This document shows positions 1 to 11,204 of a DNA stretch of 64,000 nucleotides, piece after piece; position 1 is the stretch's first letter, and the number at the start of each line of letters is the position of its first letter. A program made the position numbers and the translations under genes. Source of the DNA: Molanna angustata (taxonomy: Eukaryota > Arthropoda > Insecta > Trichoptera > Molannidae); the NCBI GenBank assembly GCA_963576475.1, contig OY754981.1:24451411-24515410 (forward strand). Direction: 5' to 3'. Below the pieces are notes generated by a model. The model was not told where the DNA came from and did no database searches. It saw only the letters and a program-made list of their open reading frames with translations.

Positions 1-312
1 TCTTTATACAACTGAAATGTTTTTACGACTTACAGCTTTGTTAAGTTAACATTTCGATTAAGACCATTATGTGATCCTTGTATAATTACGTTGCAAAAAC
101 GTTTATGGGACGTTGCAATTAGACTATTTAGTTAGACGACTTAACCGTCAGATGTACAACGTCTATACGACTAACAGAGTTAGTTAATAACCACTATAAA
201 ACTCCTATACGACTAAAAGTCATAGGTATAACTCTTATTTATACGACTTGTTTGCTAGTTGGATTGTCTCTGGGGGAAACATAAAATTAAAATAGTCGCA
301 TCATTTCTATCT
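1..312. other. AT-rich stretch without recognised genes
   Basis: I see no coding frame or known element here. A short word like tatacgact recurs several times, which gives a weakly repetitive look, but spacing is irregular and no unit length can be set. Confidence 0.4.
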
Positions 313-524
313 TTGGCCTTCGTGGCTCAGTTGGTTAGGTATCTGACTACTGATCCAAGGGTCCCAGATTCGATTCCCGGTGGAGACACAGTTTTTAATT
401 GTGTTTTAAGTCTGGCTCTGTGAGACGATTAATACCATAAGCAGATCGTAAGTCTCCAGAATGTGGCAGCTTGTTATTGGTGCATGTTAAATAATTATTT
501 GACATTGTACCTGTTAGTTGCCCG
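313..524 (+). mobile_element. SINE family S1, tRNA-headed
   Basis: A tRNA-like head carries an A-box-like tggctcagttgg at 323-334 and a B-box-like gattcgattcc at 367-377, the internal RNA polymerase III promoter pattern. A body follows that ends near ctgttagttgccc. A second copy on the minus strand at 8819-8973 matches head and body through the same end, which fixes the extent. This copy has a short extra segment after tgtgag that the other lacks. The head does not fold into a clean cloverleaf acceptor stem, so a SINE is preferred over a true tRNA gene. Confidence 0.75.
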
Positions 525-746
525 TGAAGCTACATAAAACAAAAAGTTATAATATAATATTATGCTGATTAATTATTTAAATGTTTTATCAAATGACAGA
601 ACGAACGCGTATAATATCTGTCAAATGACAAATGTCAACCACGGTGGACGGTGCTGCCAGGACTTAAATTTTTAGATATTATTGGAGAGTTGCACGAAAA
701 AAATATGAATTCTTATGAAGAAGGGGTTGAACTTAACATTGTTTTT

Positions 747-1279
747 ACTCCTCACTACCCCAAGGGGATTTATGAATTCGTAATTTTTAAGGTAATTTTT
801 TATTGCAGATTATCAACTAGTATCATGCTGGGATTGCATTCTGAAAGTTTTATCACAATGTATCTGTGTGTGTGTGTGTGCTGTGTACTATAATATGCTA
901 CGTACGGCGTGTTTATTCTAGATTATCGATTATAGACTAAAGTGCTCATTCGATTATTTTCAAATTTTGCAAATTTGTATATCAAAAACTCGCATAGACC
1001 TCATTAGATTTTGAAGGATATCTGAATAATGCTTCTCATTTTTTTTAACTGTCAAATATTTCAAAGTGACTCCCATGCTCAGGAAACTCGAAATTTGTTA
1101 TTTTTATTTTCAAATTGCTAAAAGGGCACATCACTTACATAAAATGTCATTAATAAATATCAATTTTTCATAATAATATATTTAAATAATAAAAGAATTA
1201 AACTCACTCATTTCATAAAATTGCCGAAAACTTTCTATAGAAACTTTGAATACTCTATAGTGACTTGTTAGTGAGGAGT
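747..1279 (+). mobile_element. MITE family M1, full-length copy
   Basis: Terminal inverted repeats actcctcacta (747-757) and tagtgaggagt (1269-1279) bound a 533-bp non-coding element with an internal short TG tract. Further copies lie at 5555-6072 and 7889-8246 on the minus strand and 63800-64000 on the plus strand, which shows a dispersed family. I cannot define a convincing target duplication. A fragment at 1483-1511 repeats the end plus about 14 bases outside it, so the true border may lie slightly further out. No transposase is visible. Confidence 0.75.
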
Positions 1280-2307
1280 TTAGCGTTGGCCACAACCCAC
1301 TCGTTTTTTTGTTGTTTTTATATAATTCATACTGTGTAAACTTGTTATTTTTTCAACTTGTCAATATGCTTTTTGGTTATACTAGGTGTAAGTAAATGCA
1401 TTTATTTATTACATCTAAATAAAACATACATAGGTATATACATAACCAGTTTTAGTATGAGAATGAACAAGCCCTTCTTGATAGTGAGGAGTATAGCGTT
1501 GGTCACACTCGTATTTGTGACCTCGGCCATCCTTCAACCTTGTTGAAAACTATTTTGTAAACAAATGATATCAACGAGCGGTCAAAGATTAAACTTGCGA
1601 CTTCATTGGCAAATAAAAAAAAAATACTTGGGATTTTTTTTTATAAATTCCTCTTATGCTGGAAACTGAACCCAGAACTCCCGCACGGACGAATAACTGA
1701 AAAGGTCATCTTTTGATAACGTTTGAAAAAGGTCACCTTCTTCGGACATTTTTTTCATTTACTAAGACCTACTCTGTCTATACTTTGAATGACGTCATAA
1801 TTCACTGTACATCAACATCATATTAATTCAATCGTAAGTAATTCGATAATTATTATTAAAATTATATACGACCATAATAACAGTTTCCCATGTTTTGGTG
1901 TTCCTTATGCTGCAGACATTGACTATGTATGTACGGAAATAAGACAACAACAAGATGTACATACAAAACGAATGACCGTATATAATCATGATTTCTATGT
2001 CATAAATTATAACCTTCAGTATATGTATTGTACAGTACATGCCATGTACATGCCTATGGTATTAATGGCATGTGTCGTTTTCTCATTGTTTTAAATGTTA
2101 TCATTCATCATGACAATGTTATGACATATTTCGTGTACCCTATGAACCACATTGTTAGACTATATCGTTGTCTTTGTTCTAGTTCTGACGGAATGAAAGT
2201 ATGTAAATGCTCAGCGGTAAGTCGAAAACATTTGAGACGATTGGATTGCAGCCGAAACTTAACTCCCCACTTCGTAGTTTCTCAAGAGATTTTCGATCCC
2301 TCGAGTC
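1280..2307. other. AT-rich interval with one M1 end fragment
   Basis: The only recognisable item is a remnant at 1483-1511 matching the M1 end at 1270-1297 (gtgaggagt followed by tagcgttgg). The open frames here have no recognisable protein features. Confidence 0.4.
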
Positions 2308-2383
2308 GACCGCCTTAGCCTATTTATAAGCCGTTCGGCTTCTGTGCCGGTGTGTCCTGGGTTCAATTCCTGGCAGAGGATTT
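2308..2383 (+). mobile_element. SINE family S2, head fragment
   Basis: A diverged tRNA-like head: an A-box-like part, then cctgggttcaattcctgg with a good B box. It matches the heads at 16734, 35990 (minus) and 51637 (minus). The family tail is missing, so this is a partial copy ending near a T run. Confidence 0.6.
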
Positions 2384-2439
2384 TTTATGATAGTGGAAAT
2401 ACATATATAGAATTTTTAAAGACTGCTGCCACTATGATC

Positions 2440-2716
2440 TGCGAACTTTAGTATCTCTTTCCCTTTAGCGCTTTTGTCCCGTTTCTATCGGGGTACTCTT
2501 TGACCATGATCTGGTTATTACATTGAAACGACTGCCATCTGACCTTCGTAACCCTTAGAAAGGGGAACCAGACAAATTGGATCATGGCTACACATAGCTA
2601 GTGATATAAATCCGCACATAGATTTTTTTTAAAAATCCAGAGGTGCGTGCCCCGCCCGCAATCGAACCGTCGACCTCACGCATGTGAGGCGACGTCATTA
2701 CCGCTGGGCTCACTAT
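2440..2716 (-). mobile_element. SINE family S4, minus strand
   Basis: On the minus strand a tRNA-like head at about 2640-2716 has a ggttcgattgc B-box-like word, followed by a body that includes a hairpin-prone stretch around the word cccgtttctatcgggg near 2478. That body word recurs at 27085, supporting a dispersed family. The head is diverged and the copy looks old. Confidence 0.6.
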
Positions 2717-3374
2717 CTGCGAACTTTACATCAATTCCAATTACTGAATTTTAAGTACGTTCACTAAGATTATCGAATAATCTTGGTTTTGTTATTAGGT
2801 CGTCTATATCAGATAATATATTCATGCAAAAATATCTTTATGTCAATACTTGATATCTACTTCATCTCATTTCCCCATATTCCTTTTTGTTATCATGTTC
2901 ACATAAACTCTGGTTGGTTTTTATATACGACTTTAAAATACATATGTACAGATAGTTATTTAACATTTATTTTAGGTGTATTCTTAGTTTTTCTCTGCAT
3001 TCCCCGAATAGGAAATCAGCATCCTGTAACGTGTATACTTTCTCGCCTTAATTCAGGATCATACATCCGAGATATTAAAATTCACTTATCTTTTCAACGG
3101 TAATTTATGTCCGATTCAACGGGAATTTCACCTATTCGACATCTCGTGGTGATCATCAAATTTGTCATCTAATTGATCGCCAATCATTGCTCATAATTAT
3201 CTCTCTTCTAATATTCAAGCATCATCTATAACACCCGTCACAAATTGTAATTGACGCGGTTGAATCAATCAAAACACAGGTTATGTACGAATTAGCGAGA
3301 TTTCTAGATAATTTAGACTGTAACTGGTTGTACTTTTCGCATAATGATAGTTTAGCACGAGGCAAGGGTGAATA
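2717..3374. other. AT-rich interval, nothing recognised
   Basis: The frames present are low-complexity and hydrophobic, as expected by chance in AT-rich DNA. I see no element boundary. Confidence 0.35.
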
Positions 3375-3975
3375 TTGATACTTAAAGTTATGTACAAAAA
3401 TATAATTCGCTATCCATCTTACCTTCTATATAAAGAATGCAATATTATGAGAACAAAACAGTTATACATCACACAAATACTTTGTGGATTTTTTATAAAT
3501 ATTGAATTTGCTGAAAGAACACAACAAATCCGGACTACCAGAACAGGCACATCCCAAAACTTTATGACAGTCTATACTAAAACTTCTTTTGGGCAGCGAA
3601 GTTACTGTTATCAGACTCCACTAATATTCAATATTCTTCCCGACTATCTAAAATCAATCAATTTCTCTCTCAAATTTAAAAAAAAATTCAAGATGTTTAT
3701 TCATGGTTACCCTACATATTATATTTTTGTTATTGTATCATTTTGTTATTGTATTATTTATATTCTTTAAAAAATATTGTTGCAAGTGGTTTATAAGTAC
3801 CCAACTGGCGACATTAGTGACATGTTGTTTTGTATAAATATTTTTGTGTCATTTATCTGTCAAAAATGTGAATTTATTTAACCTCGTTACAGGTTTATAT
3901 CCTAGTGAGGTTGAATACATTATTTCATATTAATTGTACTCAATAACTTGTAACATTTTTATAAAAAAATAAATA
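3375..3975 (+). mobile_element. LINE remnant: ORF2 C-terminal end plus 3' UTR
   Basis: The frame 3375-3770 encodes 131 residues. Its second half holds the words FGQRSYCYQTPLIFNILPDY and FKKKFKMF, the pattern found at the extreme C terminus of many Jockey/CR1-like non-LTR retrotransposon reverse transcriptases (R..T, FG.RS, a W/F-N-LP motif, then a basic FK..LK tail). The first half is not recognisable, so the copy is 5'-truncated and the first methionine is not meaningful. A 3' UTR follows, with a bulged hairpin at 3880-3912 and an A-rich end near 3975. Exact clade is uncertain. Confidence 0.65.
3880..3912 (+). other. LINE 3' UTR bulged hairpin
   Basis: Outer arms aacctcg and tgaggtt pair, then a TTAC bulge opposes AG, and an inner AGG/CCT stem closes the loop. 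The layout matches the hairpins at 40592-40624 and 53492-53525 although the outer arms differ, which suggests selection on structure. Confidence 0.55.
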
Positions 3976-4296
3976 CATATTTTGATTTCATACGTTTTCG
4001 TGCATCCAGGTTCACACTGTATAAACATAGTGTCATTTAGGTTTCACAGATTAACTGCAAGCCTATTTTAACCCACAAAAAAAGATTTTTTTTCATAGTG
4101 TAAAAGATAAAGGTGATATAAACAAATAACTATTATAGGCCCGAGATATCAGTTGGCCCTTAAATCGTTGGATTTGGTAATCCAAGTTAAAAGTTTAGGG
4201 AAGATAAAATTTTATTCGCATATTTCAGTGCAAAATGAAACGTCAGTTACGTAATCTTCAACTATAGATATATTTTACGTTTTTCTATGGTTATTG
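3976..4296. other. Interval without recognised feature
   Basis: AT-rich sequence between a LINE end and a fold-back element. I see no gene or repeat. Confidence 0.35.
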
Positions 4297-4473
4297 GCCC
4301 TGAGTCAAATTGAAAACGCTGTTCGTTATCGCCAAGCGCTATTTTTTTTGTATGTGATTTGACGTTTGTTGTAGAAATTTTTTCTACAATAACAAACAAC
4401 AAACGTCAAATCCCATACAAAAAAAAATTAGCGCTTGGCGATAACGAACAGCGTTTTCAATTTGACTTGGGGG
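4297..4473. mobile_element. Fold-back (snapback) MITE-like palindrome
   Basis: A 177-bp near-perfect inverted repeat. The left arm begins gccctgagtcaaattg and the right arm ends caatttgacttgggggc, with pairing through agcgcttggcgataacga and a short loop near 4385. There are only a few mismatches. No coding potential and no clear target duplication. Transcribed RNA would form one long hairpin. Confidence 0.75.
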
Positions 4474-4885
4474 CAAAGTCTATAACGCATCTGTCAAAAT
4501 TGTAATAACCTTAAATGATACGTGACGCGAAGCTGTGACTTAATATTATTTTATTATTATAACAACACATTATTTTATTTGTTTCATTACTCATATAGTA
4601 ATATGAAAGTTTTCTATGCATGACATGTTATGGCTGGTCTGGAAAAATATAGTTGTTTGTTACTCATGATGAACATACACAATATTATGATTTCAAAAAT
4701 CAATTCAAGTTGTTCTAAATTCAAACTTTACATGGGAAATTAGTAATTGATGAATATTATTTGTTTTGTTATTTTTTATAAACTTAATTTCTTTATGTTA
4801 CATTGAGAATACATGAATGTAATTCAATGTAAATAATGTTCTTTTTATATATTTTTCAAAACAACATAGTAAAACATCAAGTTTC
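4474..4885. other. Interval without recognised feature
   Basis: AT-rich sequence. No frame or repeat I can support. Confidence 0.35.
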
Positions 4886-4889
4886 CCAA

Positions 4890-5300
4890 GTAGAATAACT
4901 GCCGTTGAAATGAGGTCTCTCAGACAAATGTGTAATAAGACGATGTGTGATTGAATAAAAAAAGTAAGCACAAGAACAGAATGTATGTTGGAAAAGGACA
5001 CCACATGCAAAATAAAAATATAATATATGTCCTTAAGTGGTTCGGCCACATAGAAAGAACAGATGAAGAACAGTTGACAAAAAAATTATACATGGCTAAA
5101 AGATGCGGAATAAGAGATAGAGGTCGGTCGAGAAAGACTCATTTAAATCACATGAATGGAATCTGATGTGTAGATAGTAGGAGAGTGTGCATGAGGCAAT
5201 GTTTGGATTAAGTGAAGCGAGAAAAGTATATCAGGATAGGAAAGTATGGCGCTCAGTTCTCTCTGCCTACCTCAATATGAACAAGGCATGATAGTATGTA
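4890..5300 (+). pseudogene. Degraded RTE-like LINE, ORF2 C-terminal end
   Basis: Translation in shifting frames gives AVEMRSLRQM, then KWFGHIERTDEEQLTKKLY, a GRSRKTHLNHMN block, and near the end VYQDRKVWRSVLSAY. These match block by block the better kept copy on the minus strand at 12207-12683 (EMRSLRRM, WFGHVERMNDERLTKK, GRPRKSWHDHIN, VCQDRRVWRSVLSAY). The segment is the C-terminal tail of a non-LTR retrotransposon ORF2, interrupted by stops and frameshifts. The element ends in a TATG-rich tail near 5300. Confidence 0.7.
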
Positions 5301-5554
5301 TGTAAAAAAACACAAAATATTTATTTGTAACTAGTATATTCCTAGAAAATAAACTATCATGACGTTCGGTTTCTAAAAAAAACTGATAAAATAAACATTT
5401 TCCTAATATTCATATAAGATATTATGAAAAATGATGTAAAAGAGTAAAATTAAATAATAATTTAACATAAACAGAGCAAATTTCACAATAATAATGTTAA
5501 TATATTACCTTTAGTCAGTATATATTATTATAAGGTCTTTGGTATATACCTAGT
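5301..5554. other. Interval without recognised feature
   Basis: AT-rich sequence between a LINE 3' end and a MITE. Confidence 0.3.
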
Positions 5555-6072
5555 CAAAGATGTTCCGTACTCAAATTTTGTATGGAAAATTTTCAGCGAT
5601 TTTATGAAATGAGTTTGTTTAATTATTTTTTTATTTTATTATGAAAAGTTGATATTTCTTGAATGCCATTTTATGAAAGTGATGAGCCCTTTTACCTATT
5701 TGAAAATAAAAATTTCAAATTTTAAGTTTCCTGAGCTTGGGGTCACTTTGAAATATTTGACAGTTAAAAAAATTGAGAAGCACTATTCATATATCGTTCA
5801 AAATCTAATGGGATCTAAGTGAGCATTAGATATACAAATTTGCAAAATTTGAATAGAATCGAATGAGTACTTTAGTCTATAATCGATAAAGTAAAATGAA
5901 CACGCCGTACATAGCACATAGCACACTGCACACACACACAGATACATTGTGATGAAACTTTCAGAATACAATCTCAGCATGATACTAGTTGATAATCTGC
6001 AAAAAAAAAAAATACCCTTAAAAATTGCGAAATCATAACTCCCCACTATATCACCTTGTGTTAGTGAGGAGT
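5555..6072 (-). mobile_element. MITE family M1, minus strand
   Basis: It matches the 747-1279 element over most of its length in reverse. The right terminus has a nested hairpin: actcccc-type arm at about 6037 pairs with tagtgaggagt at 6062-6072. The left terminal repeat is eroded. Confidence 0.7.
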
Positions 6073-6204
6073 AACAAGAAAATATTCCAATTTACACAAA
6101 AATACAAAGGAGCACACAATATCTCAAAAGAACTTTTCATTTGTGCATTCAACACCTAGGCGACTAAAAGCGGCAAGACCCGATGCTTCCTTCACACATT
6201 CTGG

Positions 6205-6305
6205 AAAATTCAAACAAACGATTCCTGTCATTTCTCATTGACAATAAAAAACAAACGCTCCCTGTCATTTCTCATTGACAATAAAATAACAAACGCTCCC
6301 TGTCT
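6205..6305. repeat. Short tandem repeat, about 40-bp unit
   Basis: About 2.5 copies of a unit containing aaacgctccctgtcatttct and cattgacaataaaa. The first copy is the most diverged. Confidence 0.65.
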
Positions 6306-7157
6306 TTTCCGTAAGAATCCCATTAAGGAAGCTGACAAAAAGTATAAAAATAATATTATAATTATAGGAAAAAAATGTTCCATAATCTAATAAAATTTAC
6401 GATTCGGCCCTTTTAATTTTTAATATAATATATGTGCCAATTTGAATGTGTCTTATTTGTAAATTAAAAGCTAATTAGACAAAAAAATATAAGCTAAACT
6501 AACAAAATAAAATAAACTCTTTGGAAGTGAATTAAATACAATTGATTTTTTACGAATACGATTAATTTAAGAAGATTATGGAGGTACAAGGTTTTGGCAT
6601 TGGTTTCTAATTAGATATTGACACTAAATAGATTGATGTGCGCAAAATAGAAGGTGTCACAATTCAAGGCTTAAAGTATAATACTACAATATTGTTGTTA
6701 CTATCATCGACAACACAATTCAATAAGGTGGTTAATTGAGTATTGCATATTGGAATATTTGATTGTACAGACTTCTCAGAGAAATCTTAAAATAGTGTTT
6801 TTTTTTATTTCTTAACTTAAAAATAGATAAAAATACGGACCAATAAAATAAAATATGAACAGTTCACTTCTTCTCTCAGTTTTCCTGTAAATAAAACAAT
6901 ACAAAGCAACGAAAAATAAATACATCGTATTTGCAAAAAAAATGAATGAATAATTAATCAACGATTTGGAGTTAGCTGAAATTCTAAAAATAGTTCTTAT
7001 TATTAAAATACATATATAAATTTGTGGGGGTTTAAATTTTGTATTATTTAAAAAAAGGGATTTAAACCTTTATTAATGATGTATGAACTCATTAGCTTTG
7101 TTAGTTTTTTCTGTAAATATGGGATTGACCAAGAACAACGCTAATATGAGTAAAAAA
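6306..7157. other. AT-rich interval, nothing recognised
   Basis: I see no gene or repeat boundary here. Confidence 0.35.
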
Positions 7158-7205
7158 GTAACATAGTAAATATCGAATATTTTCTTCGAATATTTACTAT
7201 GTTAC
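7158..7205. repeat. Small inverted repeat
   Basis: gtaacatagtaaatat and atatttactatgttac form a strong hairpin with a short loop. Neither terminator-like nor coding; possibly a relic of a MITE. Confidence 0.6.
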
Positions 7206-7430
7206 CTACTACTATCGAATATATATATATTATTTAATAAATAACGATTCTCCTTTGTTTAAAGAAAACTGGTTTTCAAAATCAATTTTTTTTCTCCGTA
7301 CGCCCTTTCTCCATTTGTGGTGGGTTGTGATAAAATCCATTCTGCTTTCACGTAACAAATAATAAAATAAATACCCTAAAAAAATGTGAACGTTGAAGTA
7401 GGTACGATCGGGTCAGGCTGTCAAGGAAAC

Positions 7431-7461
7431 GTGCGATTTTTCTGCGTCGGAAAAATCGCAC
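7431..7461. repeat. GC-containing 11-bp stem-loop
   Basis: gtgcgattttt and aaaaatcgcac flank a 9-base loop. It stands out in AT-rich surroundings. No wider homology is seen in the window. Confidence 0.55.
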
Positions 7462-7888
7462 ATCCCAAAATGATGAACCATGAATTAGCTGATTGGATAT
7501 GTTGGTCGTTTTAATATTATTTAAGTATAATGATCGGCGTCCAAGTTAAGAATATTATCTGAAGGTAAACCACCAGCACGATACGATACGATACACCTGT
7601 TTATATAAGATGGGACTTATCATAGGTAATTACCTCAGCGCATTCATTGCTCATCGTACACATGTAAGTACTTGTATAGTTACGAACAAAATAACTACAT
7701 ATTATGAAATAGCTATCATTACATTTGATCAAGGACGTGTCAATTATAAAAGGTAAATTAATGGACACGGGTTTATCGAATAATACCGCTTTGTTTGCGA
7801 TGGCTATTTAAGAAAATTGACTTAAACAACAACAAAAAAACACATACATACCTACATCGTCGCATTCTGTAGAAACATTAAAAAAAAC
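7462..7888. other. Interval without recognised feature
   Basis: Mostly AT-rich. It contains a short run of acgatacgat words near 7578 and nothing coding. Confidence 0.3.
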
Positions 7889-8246
7889 ACGCCTCACTAA
7901 CAAGTCATTCTATAAAGTATTCAAATTTTGTATGGAAAATATTTAGCATTTTCATGAAATGAGTTTGTTAAATTATTTTTTTAATTAAATATTTTATTAT
8001 GATAATTCTTCAAAGCCATTTTATGAAAAAGATGTGCCTTTTTACCAATTTGAAAATAAAAAATTCAAATTTTATGTTTCCTGATCTTGGGGTCACTTTT
8101 GAAATATTTGATAGTTAAAAAAATTGAGAAGCTCTATACAGATATTCTTCAAAATCTAAGGGGTCTAGGTGAGTATCAGATAAACAAAATTGCAAAATTT
8201 GAAAAGAATCGAATGAGTATTTTAGTTTATAATCGATAAAGGAAAA
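7889..8246 (-). mobile_element. MITE family M1, truncated by a tandem array
   Basis: The left end cctcactaacaagtca and the body match the M1 copies at 747 and 5555. Homology stops at a word like cgataaagg, where the 169-bp tandem array begins. The distal terminus is absent. Confidence 0.7.
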
Positions 8247-8736
8247 TAAGAATCCGTCGCACCCAAGTGCTCCGCACACTAGTGGCTGCAGCCAAGAGTC
8301 CCTTTTCGCAATTTAGAGTTACTTCTACTATTGTTTGGTCTGTAAACGGGTCACAAAATTTCATACTATGTACTTTTGGAAGACACATGTATTTGTATTT
8401 CCGAATCCGTCGTAATAAGAATCCGTCGCACCCAAGTGCTCCGCACACTAGTGGCTGCAGCCAAGAGTCCCTTTTCGCAATTTAGAGTTACTTCTACTAT
8501 TGTTTGGTCTGTAAACGGGTCACAAAATTTCATACTATGTACTTTTGGAAGACACATGTATTTGTATTTCCGAATCCGTCGTAATAAGAATCCCCCAAGT
8601 GCTCCGCACACTAGTGGCTGCAGCCAAGAGTCCCTTTTCGCAATTTAGAGTTACTTCTACTATTGTTTGGTCTGTAAACGGGTCACAAAATTTCATACTA
8701 TGTACTTTTGGATAAGACACATGTATTTGTATTTCC
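8247..8736. repeat. Tandem array, 169-bp unit, 2.9 copies
   Basis: Units begin with taagaatcc at 8247, 8416 and 8585, an exact period of 169. Each holds tccgcacactagtggctgca and other GC-richer words. The third unit lacks about 6 bases near its start and has a small change near its end. Copies are otherwise almost identical, so the expansion is recent. Long frames on both strands follow from absence of stops within a repeated unit and are not taken as genes. Confidence 0.9.
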
Positions 8737-8818
8737 TACAGTTATTATAATTGAATGTGTTGAAGGCATTACACTAGTTAAGAAATTAATGTAATTTATT
8801 AATTTATTATTGCTTCTA

Positions 8819-8973
8819 GGGCAACTAACAGGTACTATGTTAAATATTAATTTAACACGCACCCAATAACAAGTTGCCACTTTCTGGAAACTTCACTCAC
8901 AGATCCAGACTGAAAACACAATTAAAAACTGTGTCTTCACCGGGAATCGAACCCGTGACCTTTGGATCAGCAG
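8819..8973 (-). mobile_element. SINE S1, minus strand, part 1
   Basis: Reverse complement of the S1 element at 313-524: the body, then the head with gggttcgattccc. The remaining head piece lies beyond the insertion, at 9595-9603. Confidence 0.8.
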
Positions 8974-9583
8974 GAGGAAGATCGCGATACACTTCTACGC
9001 CGGTGATGTTATAGGACCCATTGGTCCTGTTCAACACCGGACGCAGCCGCACGTCGGACAACACAAATATCCCCTATCAAGCGAGTACAACCACTACCCC
9101 TAAGAGTCCGACCACATTCGTGGAGGCCCGTGAATCATAGCAGGGGTTACCCTCCCAGTAGCTCCACGAACAACAGACTGCCACAGGGAGCCTTCGCCAC
9201 GCCCGTAGTACTTTCAGTTCTTCGATTTCCACACCAGGCGCAGCGTCAGCTCGACATGTCTCGTCATCAACAAGGGTGCCGCCGAGTGGGTCGTGCCGAC
9301 CAATCATCAGGGGGTCTCCTCCACCCCTTAGTACTCATGTTGGCGAATTTCAGGAACACCATCGGACAGTACTTTCAGTTTTTCGATTTCCATCGCCCGA
9401 TGATGCAGACTTACTCATCGCCACGTTTGATGAGTCACCGTCGAGCGAGGCATTAAGGCGTCTGCCCTGCTCTTCCATAGGTAAGAATTGAAGAGGGCAC
9501 TGAGCTGTTGCCCAGAATCCTGGGGTGGGGCTGCAGCCACCCCCAACTTGGCTAGGCCCCTATGGCCGCAACCTAGCCCCTAA
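8974..9583. mobile_element. GC-rich insertion nested in a SINE
   Basis: The 610-bp segment is flanked by an 11-bp direct repeat tggatcagcag (8963-8973 and 9584-9594), and the SINE S1 sequence continues on both sides, so this is an insertion with a target duplication. It is markedly more GC-rich than its surroundings. Inside, a word like agtactttcagt followed by tcgatttcca occurs twice, near 9209 and 9367. It ends with cctagcccctaa at the plus-strand 3' side. Target-duplication length suggests retroposition, but I recognise no protein. Open frames over it are not convincing. A 5'-truncated LINE 3' end or a GC-rich SINE are possible. Confidence 0.75.
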
Positions 9584-9603
9584 TGGATCAGCAGTCAGAT
9601 AAT
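9584..9603 (-). mobile_element. SINE S1, part 2 (target duplication plus head)
   Basis: The second copy of the duplicated tggatcagcag followed by tcagata, which continues the S1 head. Similarity is then lost, so the SINE head itself is truncated. Confidence 0.65.
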
Positions 9604-9639
9604 GTTGATGTACATTCACAATATTGTCGTACTTGTAAT

Positions 9640-9742
9640 CTGGTTGGTTGGAAGAAATGGCCTAGTGGCAATAAGCCCGCCAATGTCCAATATATTTGTT
9701 TATATTAACTATGCTCAAAATGATAAATAAATAAAATATATA
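9640..9742 (+). mobile_element. LINE-B 3' tail
   Basis: tggttggttggaagaaatgg, then ggcaataagcccgcca and an A-rich aataaataaa tail. It matches the 3' terminus of LINE-B at 61974-62041. No coding part remains. Confidence 0.65.
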
Positions 9743-11037
9743 TATAAAAGAATTTCAAATTGTAAAACAACAAGGTTAGAATATGATGATTTCAATATGA
9801 AAATAATATGTATAGTAACAAAAACAAAGTATGCATTGGAAACAATAGCAATTGACGTGTATCCGTTGTATTTTCTAAGGATACTTTGCAATAAATATTA
9901 TAATCAATATTCTCTTATAAATTGATATCCACGGAGAATAGTTATTTACGACTCATGATCGAACGAAGAAAGAAAGGTTGGCTGTAACATCAGTCGTATG
10001 AGAATAACGGAAAATGCAAAAACAGTATTCCATTGTATACGTATTATACGAAATAATATAAAAAGACAAAAAAAAAACGGAAAAGATTTGTGTACGAGTG
10101 TAATAATTGTCAAAAACCACTCTCAACAATGAAATAAAATAAAAATAATATATTTTGTACGGAATTTCATATTATTTATAAATTTTAACTCGGGAAAAAC
10201 CACACTTCACATTCTTAACTAAGTATAAAAGTACATACGTTAATTTATGTTACATATTTGCATGAATTAAAAAAATATTCACGTTATCTCACCAAACATA
10301 ATACGATTGCATGCATAGGTTTTGGGTACTTCATCCAATTAATATCACTAATCACATATTTTATTATTTTTTTAAACTAAAAATGCAATTAAGTAGAAAA
10401 CTTCTATTTTCGAGGAATTTTCGTATGTTTGAAGAATTTTTTTTATTAAGTATACATAATATAAACAGACCTATATTACAAAAATTTAAATTATTTCAAT
10501 TTTTTTTTCAATAAAGTTTAAAAACTTGGGACAGGAGAATTAAAGGAGAAGTACGATTGAAAATTTATAAGTATTTTACAAAAAAAAACACTACACTTTT
10601 ACACAAGTATTTTTACAACGAGCTTTAATAAAATAATGATTTTCATCAAAGTGGCATTGGTGTTGGTTTCACAATAAACACACGAAAGAAAACGAAATTC
10701 TCATTGTTTCTTGGGTAGAGAATGGAGGAGTGTAGACGAGTGTTAAGGTGTTAGGTGTTCGTACCGATGCTTCGGGGCTCGAAGAGATTTGTGAGTGAGG
10801 GGGCAGAACCCAGAAAATAGAATCTATAACCGATAGCGATTATTTAGAGAAATTACCTACCCAAGGAGTAAAGGCACTGTTCTTATATCATTATTATAAT
10901 ATCAATTACATATATATGTAGGTATACATACGTAAATATGACTGAGGTTGAATACATAAATATATTCAAACGTAGAATTGTGTGGCGTTCGGTTCGCTAT
11001 ACTTAACACGATAATAGGAACATGGCGTGAATAAGCA
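9743..11037. other. AT-rich interval, nothing recognised
   Basis: Long A/T runs and chance frames only. The stretch 10700-10860 is more GC-balanced but has no recognisable reading frame. Confidence 0.35.
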
Positions 11038-11067
11038 CCTATCTAACCAACTGAGCCAAGAAAGCCG
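11038..11067 (-). mobile_element. SINE S1 head fragment
   Basis: taaccaactgagcca is the reverse complement of the S1 A-box region. Only about 30 bp remain. Confidence 0.45.
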
Positions 11068-11204
11068 TTGTATGTTTCATACCTTAACAATATACATGTT
11101 TGACGTTTTTATTTATTTATTTATGGGACAAATAGTCTAATGTCTAATAAAACAAATAGAAAAAATACACTATGAATTGAAAAAAAACGATAGACCAGAA
11201 GAGC

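Noticed and set aside
318..390. Possible tRNA gene
   Set aside because: Internal promoter boxes are present, but the acceptor stem does not pair and a SINE body follows; a second copy shows the same body.
8227..8720. Overlapping open frames across the 8.2-8.7 kb array
   Set aside because: They repeat with the 169-bp unit on both strands and follow from the tandem structure.
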